This document shows positions 18,256 through 27,852 of a DNA stretch of 64,000 nt, one piece after another (the stretch's first letter is position 1; the number at the start of each line of letters is the position of its first letter). The position numbers and the translations under genes were made by a program. The notes beneath the pieces were generated by a model that was not told the origin of the DNA, did not search any database, and saw nothing but the letters and a program-made list of their open reading frames with translations. The DNA lies in NCBI GenBank assembly GCA_029432775.1, contig JAROAZ010000004.1:124001-188000 (forward strand). The letters run 5' to 3'. The DNA comes from Pontiellaceae bacterium B12227. GTDB lineage: Bacteria; Verrucomicrobiota; Kiritimatiellia; Kiritimatiellales; Pontiellaceae.

Positions 18256-18972
18256 TTACATCATGAAGCGACGGCGGATAAACAGTACTGCTCCGCCGAA
18301 TGCCGCAACCAGTCCCAGCGTAGCCGGTTCCGGAATCACATTCCCGGAAATGGCAATATTGTCCACATACTGATGATGACCAGAAGCGGCTGTACCACCA
18401 GCCATGTCTAGACGGAAAGTGACTGATTCGCCATCAGCCAGCACGCTGCCGCCAGTAATGCCAGACAGAGCGATGTCATAATCATACCAATCATTAACGC
18501 CACCTGTGACATTTTCAGCACTTCCAGATAGTACCGTCTGAGCTGTCAGATCACCTGCTACAATCGATACAGTCCATTCATGAGCAGCATTCGGCCTGAA
18601 CGTGGCTGTGTCGAAGCGGAAAAAATCCAATGCATAGGAACTACCGCTGTTGTTGCTGACCGTGAAGTCGTAAGCGCCATTAGCTCCGTTGTTCAAAGCT
18701 AATCCGCTTTTAAAGGTGGTACCTGTGTCAGCGCCTGCCAATGTGCCGAAAGTGCTATCGGTGCTAGCCCCTAAAGCACTGCGCGACCAAGTAGCAGCTT
18801 GTGTAATGGAGTCACCGGAGAAACCAGTTGCATTGCTAGTTGCGGCATTGGTGACGTTTACACCAGCATTCGGATTATTATCCCACGTTTCAAAGCCTAC
18901 GAGTAATGATGCCGATGCGGACAAGGATCCCGCACAGACAACCGCAGACAGTATTGCTATTGTTTTTTTCAT
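18256..18972 (-). CDS. PEP-CTERM protein with one module A
   Basis: A protein of 238 residues with a signal peptide (MKKTIAILSAVVCAGSLSASA), one module A (SLLVGFETWDNNPNAGVNV ... FRFDTATFRPNAAHEWTVSI ... GHHQYVDNIAISG), and a classic PEP-CTERM tail: VIPEPATLGLVAAFGG, a hydrophobic helix, and RRRFMM. PEP-CTERM proteins are exported and processed by an exosortase, which is not encoded in this window. AAGGAGAAAAAA precedes the ATG. It has its own terminator and lies 75 nt after the triple-module gene. Its role is probably as a surface or extracellular-matrix protein; binding activity is not shown. Confidence 0.85.
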   Translation of the reverse strand: MKKTIAILSAVVCAGSLSASASLLVGFETWDNNPNAGVNVTNAATSNATGFSGDSITQAATWSRSALGASTDSTFGTLAGADTGTTFKSGLALNNGANGAYDFTVSNNSGSSYALDFFRFDTATFRPNAAHEWTVSIVAGDLTAQTVLSGSAENVTGGVNDWYDYDIALSGITGGSVLADGESVTFRLDMAGGTAASGHHQYVDNIAISGNVIPEPATLGLVAAFGGAVLFIRRRFMM

Positions 18973-18997
18973 TTTTTTCTCCTTTTGCTTTTCTACT

Positions 18998-19029
18998 CAA
19001 AAAGCGGCATCCCGATATGGGATGCCGCT
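18998..19029 (-). terminator. Terminator after the triple module A gene
   Basis: AGCGGCATCCC (19003-19013) pairs perfectly with GGGATGCCGCT (19019-19029). On minus it is followed by TTTTTG. It lies just after the stop at 19048. Confidence 0.75.
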
Positions 19030-19047
19030 GGATTTCAAATGATCCCG

Positions 19048-21135
19048 TTACGGAGCTGATTCCACTTTGTAGAACTGAGCATTCGCGCTTTCGGAAAACT
19101 CGGCCGTGGCTGCTCCAGTATCCGTCGTTACGATGGTTCCGTTTGTGAGCGTACCAACCGTTGCAGCAGCAAGCACGACAGGAGTGAATCCAGTGTTTGC
19201 CAGATCGCCCGTCGATTTAATGATGTATGCAGTACTTACCGCTCCTGTGAATGAGAGCGACGATGTGCCTGAAGGATCGAACAAATAAGCCACAATCGCG
19301 CTATTCAGGTTAATCGGTTCTGTTGTATCCACAAAGGTACTGACTGCCACGTTGTCGAGGAACTGATGATGCCCTGCTGTACCGGAAACACCGCCGGTGA
19401 AATTCAGGCGGAAGGTAACCGTTCCACCCGGTTCCAGCGTATAGTCAGCCAGATCGGTCAGATAAATGTCTTTACCGTACCAATCAGCTGTACCTCCGCT
19501 TGCAGGTACCGGAATCGTACCGACGTCTACAAGTCCCGGAGTAATGGAGCTGCCTGCCAGCACTTCCAGCATCCAATCCCTGGATGAACTAGGTCTTAGG
19601 GAAGCCGAGTTAAAGTGGAACGCGCCCAGAGTTCTTGCCTCTGCAGAGGTATTCGTGATCGCGAAATCCCAATATCCTTCGCCGCCATTCGTCAACCGTG
19701 CTCCATCATTCACTGCATTTGCCGTTACATCGGCTACCGGGTTGGTTAATGAACCACCCCAAATACCATTGGTGTTGGCTGCTGAGGTATCGATACTCCA
19801 TCCCATCGTAGTGGCAGCACCTTCGATATCATTTGTTTTTGTGGATGCGTCGACCGGTCCAGAGGTAGACCAGACTTCCCAGCCAATCAGGAAATCCGAT
19901 TGCTCCGGAACATTTACCGCCTTCGAAACAGCTACATTGTCCAGAAACAGATGATGTCCTGCTGAGCCGGAAGCTCCACCGGTGAAGGCCAGTTCAAATA
20001 TGACCACGCCCCCGTTTTCCAGCTCGTTGTCAGCCAGGGTATAGAGGGGCACATCATACTCAGTCCAATCCACGACTCCACCGGCAACGTTCGGCGCAAT
20101 ACCACTGGTCACCTGACCGGTTGTAATGGCACTGCCTGACAAAACGGTCAACGTCCACTCATTGGCAGCATTGGGTCTGAAGACACCGACATCCATGTGA
20201 AATGCGCCAAGATTTTTAGCGATTCCAGACGTATTCGTTACGGAAAACTGGAACGTTCCATCGGCCCCATTGGCAATCCGCGCACCATCATTGTTGTTTT
20301 CATTCGTCTGGTCTGCCGGAGGAACTGTTGCCAACGTTCCGAAGGTACCATTGGTATTGGCTCCCAGCGTATTGATACCTGCTCCGACATCGGTATATAC
20401 CGCATCTACACCGTCCGCACGGCTGGCATCACCCGCGTGTGTGCTCGACCATTGTTCCCAACCAGCCAGCAGCTCAAAATCAGGCACCGGCGGAGGGATC
20501 GGCACTTCAGCGGTTAGACCGACATTGTCGAGATCCGTCAGGTAATTGGTGTTAATGGTGGAACCTCCCGAGAAGGTAAGCCGGAAGGTGGTGGCCGCCG
20601 ACAGCCCATGATCCGTCAGTCCGGTCAGATCCACATCGTAATCGAAGAGGTCTCTTCCTGCATTGGTACTGGAGCTGAGTGAACCGCTCTCCACAACTCC
20701 GGCCGTAAGGGAACCGCCTGCAAGAATCTCAAGTTGCCAGGCATTATGGGCAATGTTGCTTCTTCCTACGGAATCGAAATGGAACGCAACCAAATCAAGT
20801 TCATCGCCTGTGCTTTCCACCTCAAAATCGACGTATGCGGTTGCGTTAGATAAAACAATATTGTATCCACGGTCGTTGGTGGCAGCCATGTATCCGCTGA
20901 AGGAACCATAGGTTTCATCGTGGGAACCTGAAGCATCACTGATTCTCCAGTTTCCATCCTGCGTTGCCTCACCAGTTGCACCGTCCACTACGGTAGGCTC
21001 CGAAATAAGCGGATCGGTGCCCGAGTTTTGCCACTTAAAGGTATCCCAGCCCACCACCAGATTGGTGGTTGTTTCGGCACATACTGCGCCTGCCGCAGCT
21101 GCCACCAATGCAGTCATCATTATCGTCTTTCTCAT
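19048..21135 (-). CDS. Secreted protein with three tandem module A copies and a C-terminal sorting-like domain
   Basis: A protein of 695 residues. After a signal peptide (MRKTIMMTALVAAAAGAVCA) come three tandem copies of module A (DNA about 20515-21060, 19925-20470 and 19330-19890), with starts VGWDTFKW, LLAGWEQWSSTHAGDASR and LIGWEVWSTSG, and ends LTDLDNVGLT, GHHLFLDNVAVS and GHHQFLDNVAVS. The first copy is the most diverged and lacks the GHH. The last ~85 residues are a beta domain (SLSFTGAVSTAYIIKSTGDL ... FYKVESAP) that also ends the 36239-37900 protein. There is no catalytic motif. A multivalent surface binding or structural protein is likely from its build; the ligand is unknown. GAGGTAAAGAG precedes the ATG. 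Confidence 0.75.
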   Translation of the reverse strand: MRKTIMMTALVAAAAGAVCAETTTNLVVGWDTFKWQNSGTDPLISEPTVVDGATGEATQDGNWRISDASGSHDETYGSFSGYMAATNDRGYNIVLSNATAYVDFEVESTGDELDLVAFHFDSVGRSNIAHNAWQLEILAGGSLTAGVVESGSLSSSTNAGRDLFDYDVDLTGLTDHGLSAATTFRLTFSGGSTINTNYLTDLDNVGLTAEVPIPPPVPDFELLAGWEQWSSTHAGDASRADGVDAVYTDVGAGINTLGANTNGTFGTLATVPPADQTNENNNDGARIANGADGTFQFSVTNTSGIAKNLGAFHMDVGVFRPNAANEWTLTVLSGSAITTGQVTSGIAPNVAGGVVDWTEYDVPLYTLADNELENGGVVIFELAFTGGASGSAGHHLFLDNVAVSKAVNVPEQSDFLIGWEVWSTSGPVDASTKTNDIEGAATTMGWSIDTSAANTNGIWGGSLTNPVADVTANAVNDGARLTNGGEGYWDFAITNTSAEARTLGAFHFNSASLRPSSSRDWMLEVLAGSSITPGLVDVGTIPVPASGGTADWYGKDIYLTDLADYTLEPGGTVTFRLNFTGGVSGTAGHHQFLDNVAVSTFVDTTEPINLNSAIVAYLFDPSGTSSLSFTGAVSTAYIIKSTGDLANTGFTPVVLAAATVGTLTNGTIVTTDTGAATAEFSESANAQFYKVESAP

Positions 21136-21481
21136 CTCTTTACCTCACTCTTCCTAGGGGTTAATGGGAACCACCTGTTCCCTTTTCCGATCAACGGGTT
21201 ACATAAAACAGGCAGTCGGATTTTTTTTAAACCTTCGACATTTTAATATCGTTAAAATAGGTAATTTATGTGCATTTTTTTATTTACGGCCCCTTGATCG
21301 GAATGGAATACGATCTAAAAAAGGTCCTATTGATACGTTTTTAAAAGAGCGATGCAGACCACCCCGGAACTCCAACAGATATCTCAAACCAACATCCCCG
21401 TTGATTACAGGTGGGGCGAGCCTGCCATAGAAATCATCATAGAGCCTGAGTATCATTCTCTGAGAAATTCAGTACCGGTGC
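21136..21481. other. Intergenic region upstream of the triple module A gene
   Basis: A stretch of 346 bp with no gene that I can support. It contains an AT-rich palindrome, TTTTAA-TATCG-TTAAAA, at 21241-21257, 106 bp upstream of the 21135 start, at a distance similar to the operators elsewhere. It may be a diverged operator. No terminator for the GH3 gene is obvious. Confidence 0.35.
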
Positions 21482-23827
21482 TTATTCAACAAGCAGAGAC
21501 CGCTCAATCAAATCTTCCATCCGGGACGAGGTCCCCACAAAGACCTTGAATTCTCCGGGCTCAATCACCCGCTGATAGTCGAGATCGATCATTTCGAATG
21601 CTTCGGATTCAAGGGCGAGCTTAACATGCCGTTTTTCACCCGGCATCAGGGTTACCCGCTCAAATGCCTTCAGCGCTATATCCGGGCGGGTGGTGGAGCC
21701 GACCACATCCCGGAGATAGACCTGGATCACCTCATCACCGGCCCGGTCGCCGGTATTGACGATATCAAGCGAGACTTCGCAGGACTCTCCGGCTTTCATC
21801 GCGGTCGGTGACAACGAAATATTTTCAAGTTGAAACGATGTATAACTCATTCCGAAACCAAAAGCATAAAGCGGAGAGTTGTCTTCGAAAAGATACCCTT
21901 TCCAATTGGCTGAATGGCGCTGGCTGTAATGACAAGGAACATGAGCCGAATTGCGCGGAACCGTCACAACAAGTTTACCGCCGGGATTGTTATCCCCAAA
22001 GAGAGTCCTGCAGACCGCCCGGGCTGTTTCCTCGCCGAGATACCACCCATCCAGAATGGCATCGGCATGCTCATGGGTATAGTTGATCGAAATGGAACGC
22101 CCGTGCATCAGCACCACAACCGTTGGCGTACCCGTTTCAATGACTGCCCTGATCAACGCGTCCTGATTCCCGACCAAGTCGATACTGCTGCGATCACCCA
22201 GCGTCTCCTGAATATAGAATGCCTCTCGGGCACTGAAATAGTCATCCCCGACGCACACCACTGCCACATCGCACTGTTTTGCGAGTTCCGCAGCTGACGC
22301 AATGGAATTCTGTTCCTCTTCAAGAGGGATCGTTTGGACCGGGGTGTTGACCTCTGTACCGGTTTCCAACTGGGCAAAGGTTTTGCCACCAGCTGTAACA
22401 CCGCACCCTTTCGAAAAGTGCACTTCAATATCACAGTCGGACAAATAGTCAGACAAACCGTCCTTGATAGACTTTGCTTTTGTAAGCCAGTGGGAATAAC
22501 CGCCCAGAATGGTCTCTTCGGCATTGGGGCCAATGACCGCAATACGGCTCAGCTTTTCTTTATCCAACGGCAATATATTATTCCTGTTCTTCAACAGAAT
22601 TACCGCTTTTTCAGCGGATTCCAATGCCAGAGCCTTATTGGCCGGATTGTCCTGAACGGCAACGGCCTGCCCCGCATCCACAAAGGGATTCTCAAACAGA
22701 CCCAGCATGAACTTCACACGCAAAACCTCGCGCACCCGCTCATTAAGATACTGCATGTATTCCTGATTCTCACTCAATGAATCGAGGAGGGTCATATAAC
22801 TTGCCCCGTCGGGAAAATCGAGCGTAACGCCTGCCCGCAGTGCCCGCAACGCCGCATCCTCCTGCGATGCACAAACCCGATGTAGAATATCCAGGCGGTG
22901 TATATCGTGGTAATCAGCAACCACAATGCCCTTAAAACCCCACTCTTTACGCAGCAGGTCATCCAACAGCCATTGATCACCATGAGCAGGCACACCATCC
23001 ACCTCGCTATGGGACGGCATGACCCCCAAGGCATTCGCCTGGGCAATAATCTGACGGAAGGGTTCAAGGATCTCTTCAACAAACAAGCGTTTGGAAGTAT
23101 TGGTCGGCGCGAAATTGCGTCCGCCATCACATTGCCCATAGCCCGCTAAATGCTTCAGGGCCGATACCACCCGACCTGTATCCACCGTTTTCCCAACCCC
23201 CTGCAACCCGCGCACTGCGGCCAAGCCCATCTGCGTTACCAGATAGACATCCTCGCCATAGGTTTCCTCCATCCGCCCCCAGCGGGGATCACGCGCCAGA
23301 TCGAGTACCGGCGTATTCATCAAATGGTTTCCCCGCGAACGTGCTTCGAGTGCTGCGCAAGCGTAGACCCGCTCAACCAGCTCCGGATCCCAGGTCGAAG
23401 CCAGTGCAATCGCCTGTGGAAATGAAGTTGCCTTGTATGCAATCAACCCGTGGCAGGCTTCTCCGACAAGAAGAGCCGGAATCCCCTTACAGCTGTTGTC
23501 TAGCACGTAAGACTGGATAGTATTGGCCAATGCAGCAGACTGCGCTGCATCATGCGGAAGGTTGACAAACTGTATCGAGCCCAGGCCTTGTTCCAGCCTT
23601 GTTTTGAACTCAGCATCAAGATCTCCGGGAGCATTCCCCTTCTGATCCGTCCGGGCATAGGCTGACGTCAACTGATTGACCTTTTCTTCGACCGACATTC
23701 TCGAAAGCAGCAACTCTACTCGTTCATCAACCGGCAACGCAGCATTCATGTAGCCTTCAGCAACATGCAGTGCTGATTCCAATGAGCTGTCTTCGGGCGC
23801 TTTTGCAGTTTGCGTTGTCTTAATCAT
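21482..23827 (-). CDS. GH3 beta-glycosidase, no signal peptide
   Basis: A protein of 781 residues of the GH3 family: LEARSRGNHLMNTPVLDLARDPRWGR (about 170-185), the nucleophile Asp in GIVVADYHDIHRL (about 305), an alpha/beta sandwich domain, and a C-terminal Fn3-like domain (GDEVIQVYLRDVVGSTTRPD ... FKVFVGTSS). The N-terminus (MIKTTQTAKAPEDSSLESAL) has no signal peptide, unlike the second GH3 at 47810-50065, so this one probably cleaves imported oligosaccharides in the cytoplasm. Beta-xylosidase or beta-glucosidase are the usual activities. The start at 23827 has GGAAG upstream; the longer frame to 23905 lacks support. It follows the LacI gene by 144 bp, where half of an operator is seen. Confidence 0.85.
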   Translation of the reverse strand: MIKTTQTAKAPEDSSLESALHVAEGYMNAALPVDERVELLLSRMSVEEKVNQLTSAYARTDQKGNAPGDLDAEFKTRLEQGLGSIQFVNLPHDAAQSAALANTIQSYVLDNSCKGIPALLVGEACHGLIAYKATSFPQAIALASTWDPELVERVYACAALEARSRGNHLMNTPVLDLARDPRWGRMEETYGEDVYLVTQMGLAAVRGLQGVGKTVDTGRVVSALKHLAGYGQCDGGRNFAPTNTSKRLFVEEILEPFRQIIAQANALGVMPSHSEVDGVPAHGDQWLLDDLLRKEWGFKGIVVADYHDIHRLDILHRVCASQEDAALRALRAGVTLDFPDGASYMTLLDSLSENQEYMQYLNERVREVLRVKFMLGLFENPFVDAGQAVAVQDNPANKALALESAEKAVILLKNRNNILPLDKEKLSRIAVIGPNAEETILGGYSHWLTKAKSIKDGLSDYLSDCDIEVHFSKGCGVTAGGKTFAQLETGTEVNTPVQTIPLEEEQNSIASAAELAKQCDVAVVCVGDDYFSAREAFYIQETLGDRSSIDLVGNQDALIRAVIETGTPTVVVLMHGRSISINYTHEHADAILDGWYLGEETARAVCRTLFGDNNPGGKLVVTVPRNSAHVPCHYSQRHSANWKGYLFEDNSPLYAFGFGMSYTSFQLENISLSPTAMKAGESCEVSLDIVNTGDRAGDEVIQVYLRDVVGSTTRPDIALKAFERVTLMPGEKRHVKLALESEAFEMIDLDYQRVIEPGEFKVFVGTSSRMEDLIERSLLVE

Positions 23828-23917
23828 GTTCGTACTTCCAGAGAATGGACTGTCTATGGGACTCCTCCCACAAACATACCATCTGCTAAACGAACACAGA
23901 TTCAAACCCTTCCGCTT

Positions 23918-23931
23918 TTTATACCGTTGAA
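23918..23931. promoter_or_regulatory. Degenerate operator upstream of GH3
   Basis: TTTATACCGTTGAA keeps the right half (CCGTTGAA) of the consensus found at 8716; the left half is degraded. It lies about 91 bp upstream of the GH3 start. Confidence 0.3.
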
Positions 23932-23971
23932 ATTACTGCCGTTTAAGGGTTTGCAGATTTTAATCGATCAC

Positions 23972-25000
23972 CTATTCAAGGTATTTGAGCGTCTCGCCAC
24001 GATTCCACTGCCCACTGACCGTTACATGGTGCGGTGCGGTATAGTTCCCGAACTCACCTCGATGAATCCGCTCCAACAGCATCTCCACCGCCAGCTTCCC
24101 ACTGGTCCGGGTATTTTCCACAATACCGCTGATTTCCCCTCCGGTTTCTGCCGTACCAATGGCAACCACGCCAATATCTTCAGGCACTTTAAAACCCATC
24201 CGTTCCAGCCAACCGATCACCGTTGGGGGACGAACGCAGATAATGGCTTCCGGCTTCGATGTCTTGAACCATTTTTCAAAACTCTCGAATGAAGGGTCTG
24301 GATCGAGCCAGGGTTTAATTTTTTTGATCGGCTTGAGACTCGCGCGTTGCTGCTCCATCAGGTAAGCCGCCAACCAACGGTTATGATGCGTATAAGGAAA
24401 CGGCTTATCCATCACAAAACCGACCCGATCCAGGTTCTGCTGACGGAGAAGCCCTATGGTTTTTTCCATATTTCCGTAGAAATCCGCAGCGACCCAGTCT
24501 GTATCCGGTGTCAGCTGTCGAACTCCATACGTCACCGTTGCAATATCATGCCAAGGATGATCCATCTTTTCTCCCCATGCCCCGTGCGTCATCAGTACGG
24601 CACCACGAATACCCCGATTAAACAGAATCTCATTCATGCGCCTGGCCGTCATCGATTTCTCCCCGAGCCAGAACAACTCCGGCTGGATGCCCAGGCTCCG
24701 GGCGGTGTCGCTACAGCCTTCAATAAACCGCTTCAAATGGTAGCGCCTCTCCCAGTCGTCCTTTCCGCGCGTCGGATAAACCAATGCAATGACCGGCGTT
24801 TGGGTTGGATCTTTACCCTGGCGGCGGGCGGCCATCAGGGCGGATACATACGGATTCGTGTGGTAGCCCAGTTCTTCAGCCGCAGCCAGAACTTTTTCGC
24901 GCGTGGCCTTGGCGACTTTCGGGGAATTATTGAGAGCCAGAGAAACCGTTGCATTGCTGACGCCCAGCTTCTTTGCGACATCGTCCATTGTAACTTTCAT
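23972..25000 (-). CDS. LacI-family transcriptional regulator
   Basis: A protein of 342 residues. The N-terminal helix-turn-helix and hinge read VTMDDVAKKLGVSNATVSLALNN, followed by a periplasmic-binding-protein-like effector domain. It is a close paralogue of the 62011-63030 protein, sharing NNSPKVA, NPYVSALM, RGIRGAV and DWVAADFYGNMEKT. The recognition-helix starts differ (SNATVS here, HPSTVS there), so their operator preference may differ slightly. AGGGAG precedes the ATG. A perfect operator-type palindrome lies 30 bp upstream, suggesting autoregulation. It probably controls the surrounding polysaccharide genes; the effector, likely a sugar, is not known. Confidence 0.9.
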   Translation of the reverse strand: MKVTMDDVAKKLGVSNATVSLALNNSPKVAKATREKVLAAAEELGYHTNPYVSALMAARRQGKDPTQTPVIALVYPTRGKDDWERRYHLKRFIEGCSDTARSLGIQPELFWLGEKSMTARRMNEILFNRGIRGAVLMTHGAWGEKMDHPWHDIATVTYGVRQLTPDTDWVAADFYGNMEKTIGLLRQQNLDRVGFVMDKPFPYTHHNRWLAAYLMEQQRASLKPIKKIKPWLDPDPSFESFEKWFKTSKPEAIICVRPPTVIGWLERMGFKVPEDIGVVAIGTAETGGEISGIVENTRTSGKLAVEMLLERIHRGEFGNYTAPHHVTVSGQWNRGETLKYLE

Positions 25001-25029
25001 ACAGCGACTCCCTGGATCGTATTTCTATT

Positions 25030-25043
25030 TTCAACGTGTTGAA
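25030..25043. promoter_or_regulatory. Candidate LacI operator, perfect palindrome TTCAACGTGTTGAA
   Basis: Arms TTCAA/TTGAA with a CGTG centre, ending 30 bp before the LacI start at 25000, a position suited to autorepression. Confidence 0.6.
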
Positions 25044-25114
25044 TTTAAACCTCATTCAAACGGGGTTCCAGATGCAATGCAATCAAAAATCTCAACCCGT
25101 CCCCTGCGCAGCGA

Positions 25115-26224
25115 TTACTGCTGAACCATTTTCCAGACCTCGGAACCCGCGCTGATAAACGTGCCCATACTGAAGACCGTCGTGGTGTCTGGATCAAAAG
25201 GTTTCGGGTAGCCTCCAACCGGCTGGGAATTAATGAGCCGGCCCTCCGCATTCTGCCGATCACACAAGGCTTTCCACCCTCTCTTTGCGGCCGCTTCGTA
25301 GGTGGCCCGGTCCAGCAGGCCGTTATTGATGCCCCATGCAAATCCATAGACATAGAAGACCGAACCGCTGGTGTCGTCCTGCGGTGGATCCGTTGGATCC
25401 AGCAGGTTGGGCGCCCACGTTCCATTATCCTTCTGGATCTCAAGCAGCTTCACCGCCATGCGGTTGTAGACATCCACAAAATATCCGCGCTCCGGATGAT
25501 CCTCCGGCAGCAGCTGAAGGATTTCCACCAGGGCTCCGAATACCCAGCCGTCGCCCCGCGCCCAGAAGACCCGCTTCCCGCCTTTGGAAACTTTTTTGAT
25601 GTCACGTTTGTCATGGAAGTACAGGCTATGCTCTTCGCTGAAGTACCATTCGTGCGCCTTCTTCCACTCCTGCACCATATAGTCGTAATATTTGCTCTCG
25701 CCGGTCACCGTGCCCAGCCCGGTCCAGACCGGGGCCGCCATGTAGAGCGCGTCACACCAGTTCCAGCGCTCGCGGTTATAGGTTTCCCGCATTTTTCCAT
25801 CCGCCCCCTTGATCATCTGTTTCGGCGGGTTGGCCAGGATCCAGTCAAACTCCTTGATGATCCCGGCGATCATCTCCGGATCCTTGTCGAGCTGATAGAG
25901 CTTGATGTAGGACAGGCCGATGGCGTGGTCATCGGCATGATACGGGCGGCGGCCGAACGTCCAGTTATGCGCTTCGCCCATGTTCTTTACTTCATTGATC
26001 CACTTGCGGTCGCCGGTCGTTTCCGACAAGTCGGACAGCCCCATATAAAACGGAGCCCAATGCCATTCCAACCGATCGAAAGCAGCCGGATGATCCAGCT
26101 GCCACTGTGCCGCCTTTTCCATTCGGTTCAGAATTTCGTCTGGTTTAAAAACATCGCCCGCCAGGGCAGCCTGCCCCGTTGCCAGCAAAGCCGCCAACAG
26201 GATTCCCCGTGTTCCGAATTTCAT
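25115..26224 (-). CDS. GH105 unsaturated uronyl hydrolase (secreted)
   Basis: A protein of 369 residues with a signal peptide ending near TGQAALA. The (alpha/alpha)6 barrel has motifs PYHADDHAIGLSY (about 92-104) and RWNWCDALYMAAPVW (catalytic Asp near 156), and later RVFWARGDGWVFGALVE and FAWGINNGLLDR, all typical of GH105 (GH88-related). These enzymes hydrate and remove the unsaturated uronic acid left by a polysaccharide lyase. Its ATG overlaps the stop of the sulfatase by one base (TAATG), so the two are translationally coupled. It is followed by the LacI gene after 114 bp. Whether rhamnogalacturonan or ulvan fragments are the target cannot be decided here. Confidence 0.88.
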   Translation of the reverse strand: MKFGTRGILLAALLATGQAALAGDVFKPDEILNRMEKAAQWQLDHPAAFDRLEWHWAPFYMGLSDLSETTGDRKWINEVKNMGEAHNWTFGRRPYHADDHAIGLSYIKLYQLDKDPEMIAGIIKEFDWILANPPKQMIKGADGKMRETYNRERWNWCDALYMAAPVWTGLGTVTGESKYYDYMVQEWKKAHEWYFSEEHSLYFHDKRDIKKVSKGGKRVFWARGDGWVFGALVEILQLLPEDHPERGYFVDVYNRMAVKLLEIQKDNGTWAPNLLDPTDPPQDDTSGSVFYVYGFAWGINNGLLDRATYEAAAKRGWKALCDRQNAEGRLINSQPVGGYPKPFDPDTTTVFSMGTFISAGSEVWKMVQQ

Positions 26225-27852
26225 TATTTCGTCTCCAATCGTTTAAGGTCTCCGCTCAGATCCATAAACGGATAGGACCGGGTATCTTTCTGCGCATCAT
26301 ACTTTTCATTCAACATCGGGTAGTAGCGCGGAGCAACGTTGTCCTTCAGCCAGGACTGCAGCTGCTTCATCAGCTGATCCCGTTTTTCCGGCATGGCATC
26401 GGCGAGATCCGTTTGCTCAAACGGGTCGTTCCGGATATCGTAGAGCACCAGTTTTCCATGCCAGTCCCAAAGCAGTTTATAATCGCCGACGCGGATGGCG
26501 GAGTGCGGCGTCAGCGGCAGTCCGTCGTCCGGGTGTTTGACAATCACGTTAAACGGATAGTGCCAATAAAACGTGCGGGACGGCCTCTCAGCCGCGGGCT
26601 TTCCAAGCATTGGAACCAAACTGATTCCATCGACGTCCTTCGGGATTTCATTGCCGGTCAGTGCGGCCAGCGTCGGCAGCATATCGATGCAGTTCGCCGG
26701 GGCATCGCACCATACGCCCCCCTCAAAACGGCCGGGTTGCCAAACCACCAGCGGCACACGAACACCGCCTTCATGCAGGCACGCCTTACCGCCCTTGAAA
26801 GGATAGTTGTCCGTTGCAGCAGGATCGGTGTATTCCACGCCGCCGTTGTCCGAGGTCAGCACAATCACGGTATCTTTTAAAACCCCGCTTTTTTCCAAGG
26901 TCTGGATCATACGACCGACGGAATCATCGAGATGTTTCACCATCGCCGCATAGATTGCATTGTCATGGCCGAGCATTCCCTTCTGCGGCTTACCGGCAAA
27001 ATACTCAACCGTTGCTGCAGGCGCCTGCAGCGGGGTATGTACGGCAAAGTGGTTAAAATACAGAAAGAACGGACGCTCATCTTTTCCTGTTTTCTGATCC
27101 GCCACCGATTTTTCAATATACCGCACCGCACGATCGGTCAAATCAACGGTCAAATAGTCCGCATACGGCTCAGAACCGGCGCTACCCATATGTGATTCCT
27201 TTTGCGGCATGCCGGGATAAGGAAGTTGTTTTCTATTCCAGTGCGCGGCCCAGTTAAAATAGACCGACCCGCCGGCATCAAACCAGGCCGGCACTTCATC
27301 AAATCCCTGATCCAATGGTTGGAAACCTTCAGCGCCATGCCCGCCCAGATGCCACTTTCCAATAAAAGCCGAACGATGGCTCTTCAGCACTTTCGGCAGC
27401 GTCGGCAACGCGGGATCCAGCGCCGTGTTTGTGCGTCCGTTCGTCCAGGCCTGCTGCGTTTTAATATTATCTTTGTGCCCCAGCACATCATGGGGACTGA
27501 AGCCCGCCGGCGGAGGCGTCCCCTGATTGTAGTAGGTTGGAAGAAGCGGCGTTGCGGTGGTAAAACCATGCCGCGCGGCATACTGCCCGGTCATGAGCGC
27601 CGCCCGGGTTGGTGAACAAAGCTGGTTGGCGTAAAACTGTGAAAACGCAATACCCTTCCCGACCAGCCGATCCATGTGAGGCGTTTCATAATACAGGTCG
27701 TCGACCGACTTTCCGGTAAAGTGGCTCGCATACGCCGCGATATCGGTGATTCCCAAATCATCCGCCAGAATGAAAACCACATTCGCCGGCTTCCCCTGCA
27801 CCAGGGAAGCCGCTGCTAAAACACTGAATACAATCAAACGTCTTACGGTCAT
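26224..27852 (-). CDS. Secreted type I sulfatase (CSPTR)
   Basis: A protein of 542 residues with a signal peptide ending near SLVQG. NVVFILADDLGITDIAAY gives metal ligands, C79-S-P-T-R is the formylglycine site, and SAFIGKWHLGG and VLTSDNGGVEYTD are typical downstream motifs. AAGGAAAG precedes the ATG. Translationally coupled to the GH105 gene, it probably removes sulfate from lyase-produced oligosaccharides before or after the uronate is cut off. The upstream region lacks a clean TTCAA-N4-TTGAA site but has TGTTTAC (minus strand) about 50 bp before the start and ATCAAAGAAATTGAT at 27981-27995. Confidence 0.9.
   Translation of the reverse strand: MTVRRLIVFSVLAAASLVQGKPANVVFILADDLGITDIAAYASHFTGKSVDDLYYETPHMDRLVGKGIAFSQFYANQLCSPTRAALMTGQYAARHGFTTATPLLPTYYNQGTPPPAGFSPHDVLGHKDNIKTQQAWTNGRTNTALDPALPTLPKVLKSHRSAFIGKWHLGGHGAEGFQPLDQGFDEVPAWFDAGGSVYFNWAAHWNRKQLPYPGMPQKESHMGSAGSEPYADYLTVDLTDRAVRYIEKSVADQKTGKDERPFFLYFNHFAVHTPLQAPAATVEYFAGKPQKGMLGHDNAIYAAMVKHLDDSVGRMIQTLEKSGVLKDTVIVLTSDNGGVEYTDPAATDNYPFKGGKACLHEGGVRVPLVVWQPGRFEGGVWCDAPANCIDMLPTLAALTGNEIPKDVDGISLVPMLGKPAAERPSRTFYWHYPFNVIVKHPDDGLPLTPHSAIRVGDYKLLWDWHGKLVLYDIRNDPFEQTDLADAMPEKRDQLMKQLQSWLKDNVAPRYYPMLNEKYDAQKDTRSYPFMDLSGDLKRLETK
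26601..26615. repeat. Intragenic dyad TTCCAAGCATTGGAA
   Basis: Exact TTCCAANNNTTGGAA copy inside the sulfatase gene, read as P-M-L-G-K, a frame different from the SNDWK copies. Near-matches occur in the same gene at 26893-26907 and 27310-27324. Confidence 0.6.
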
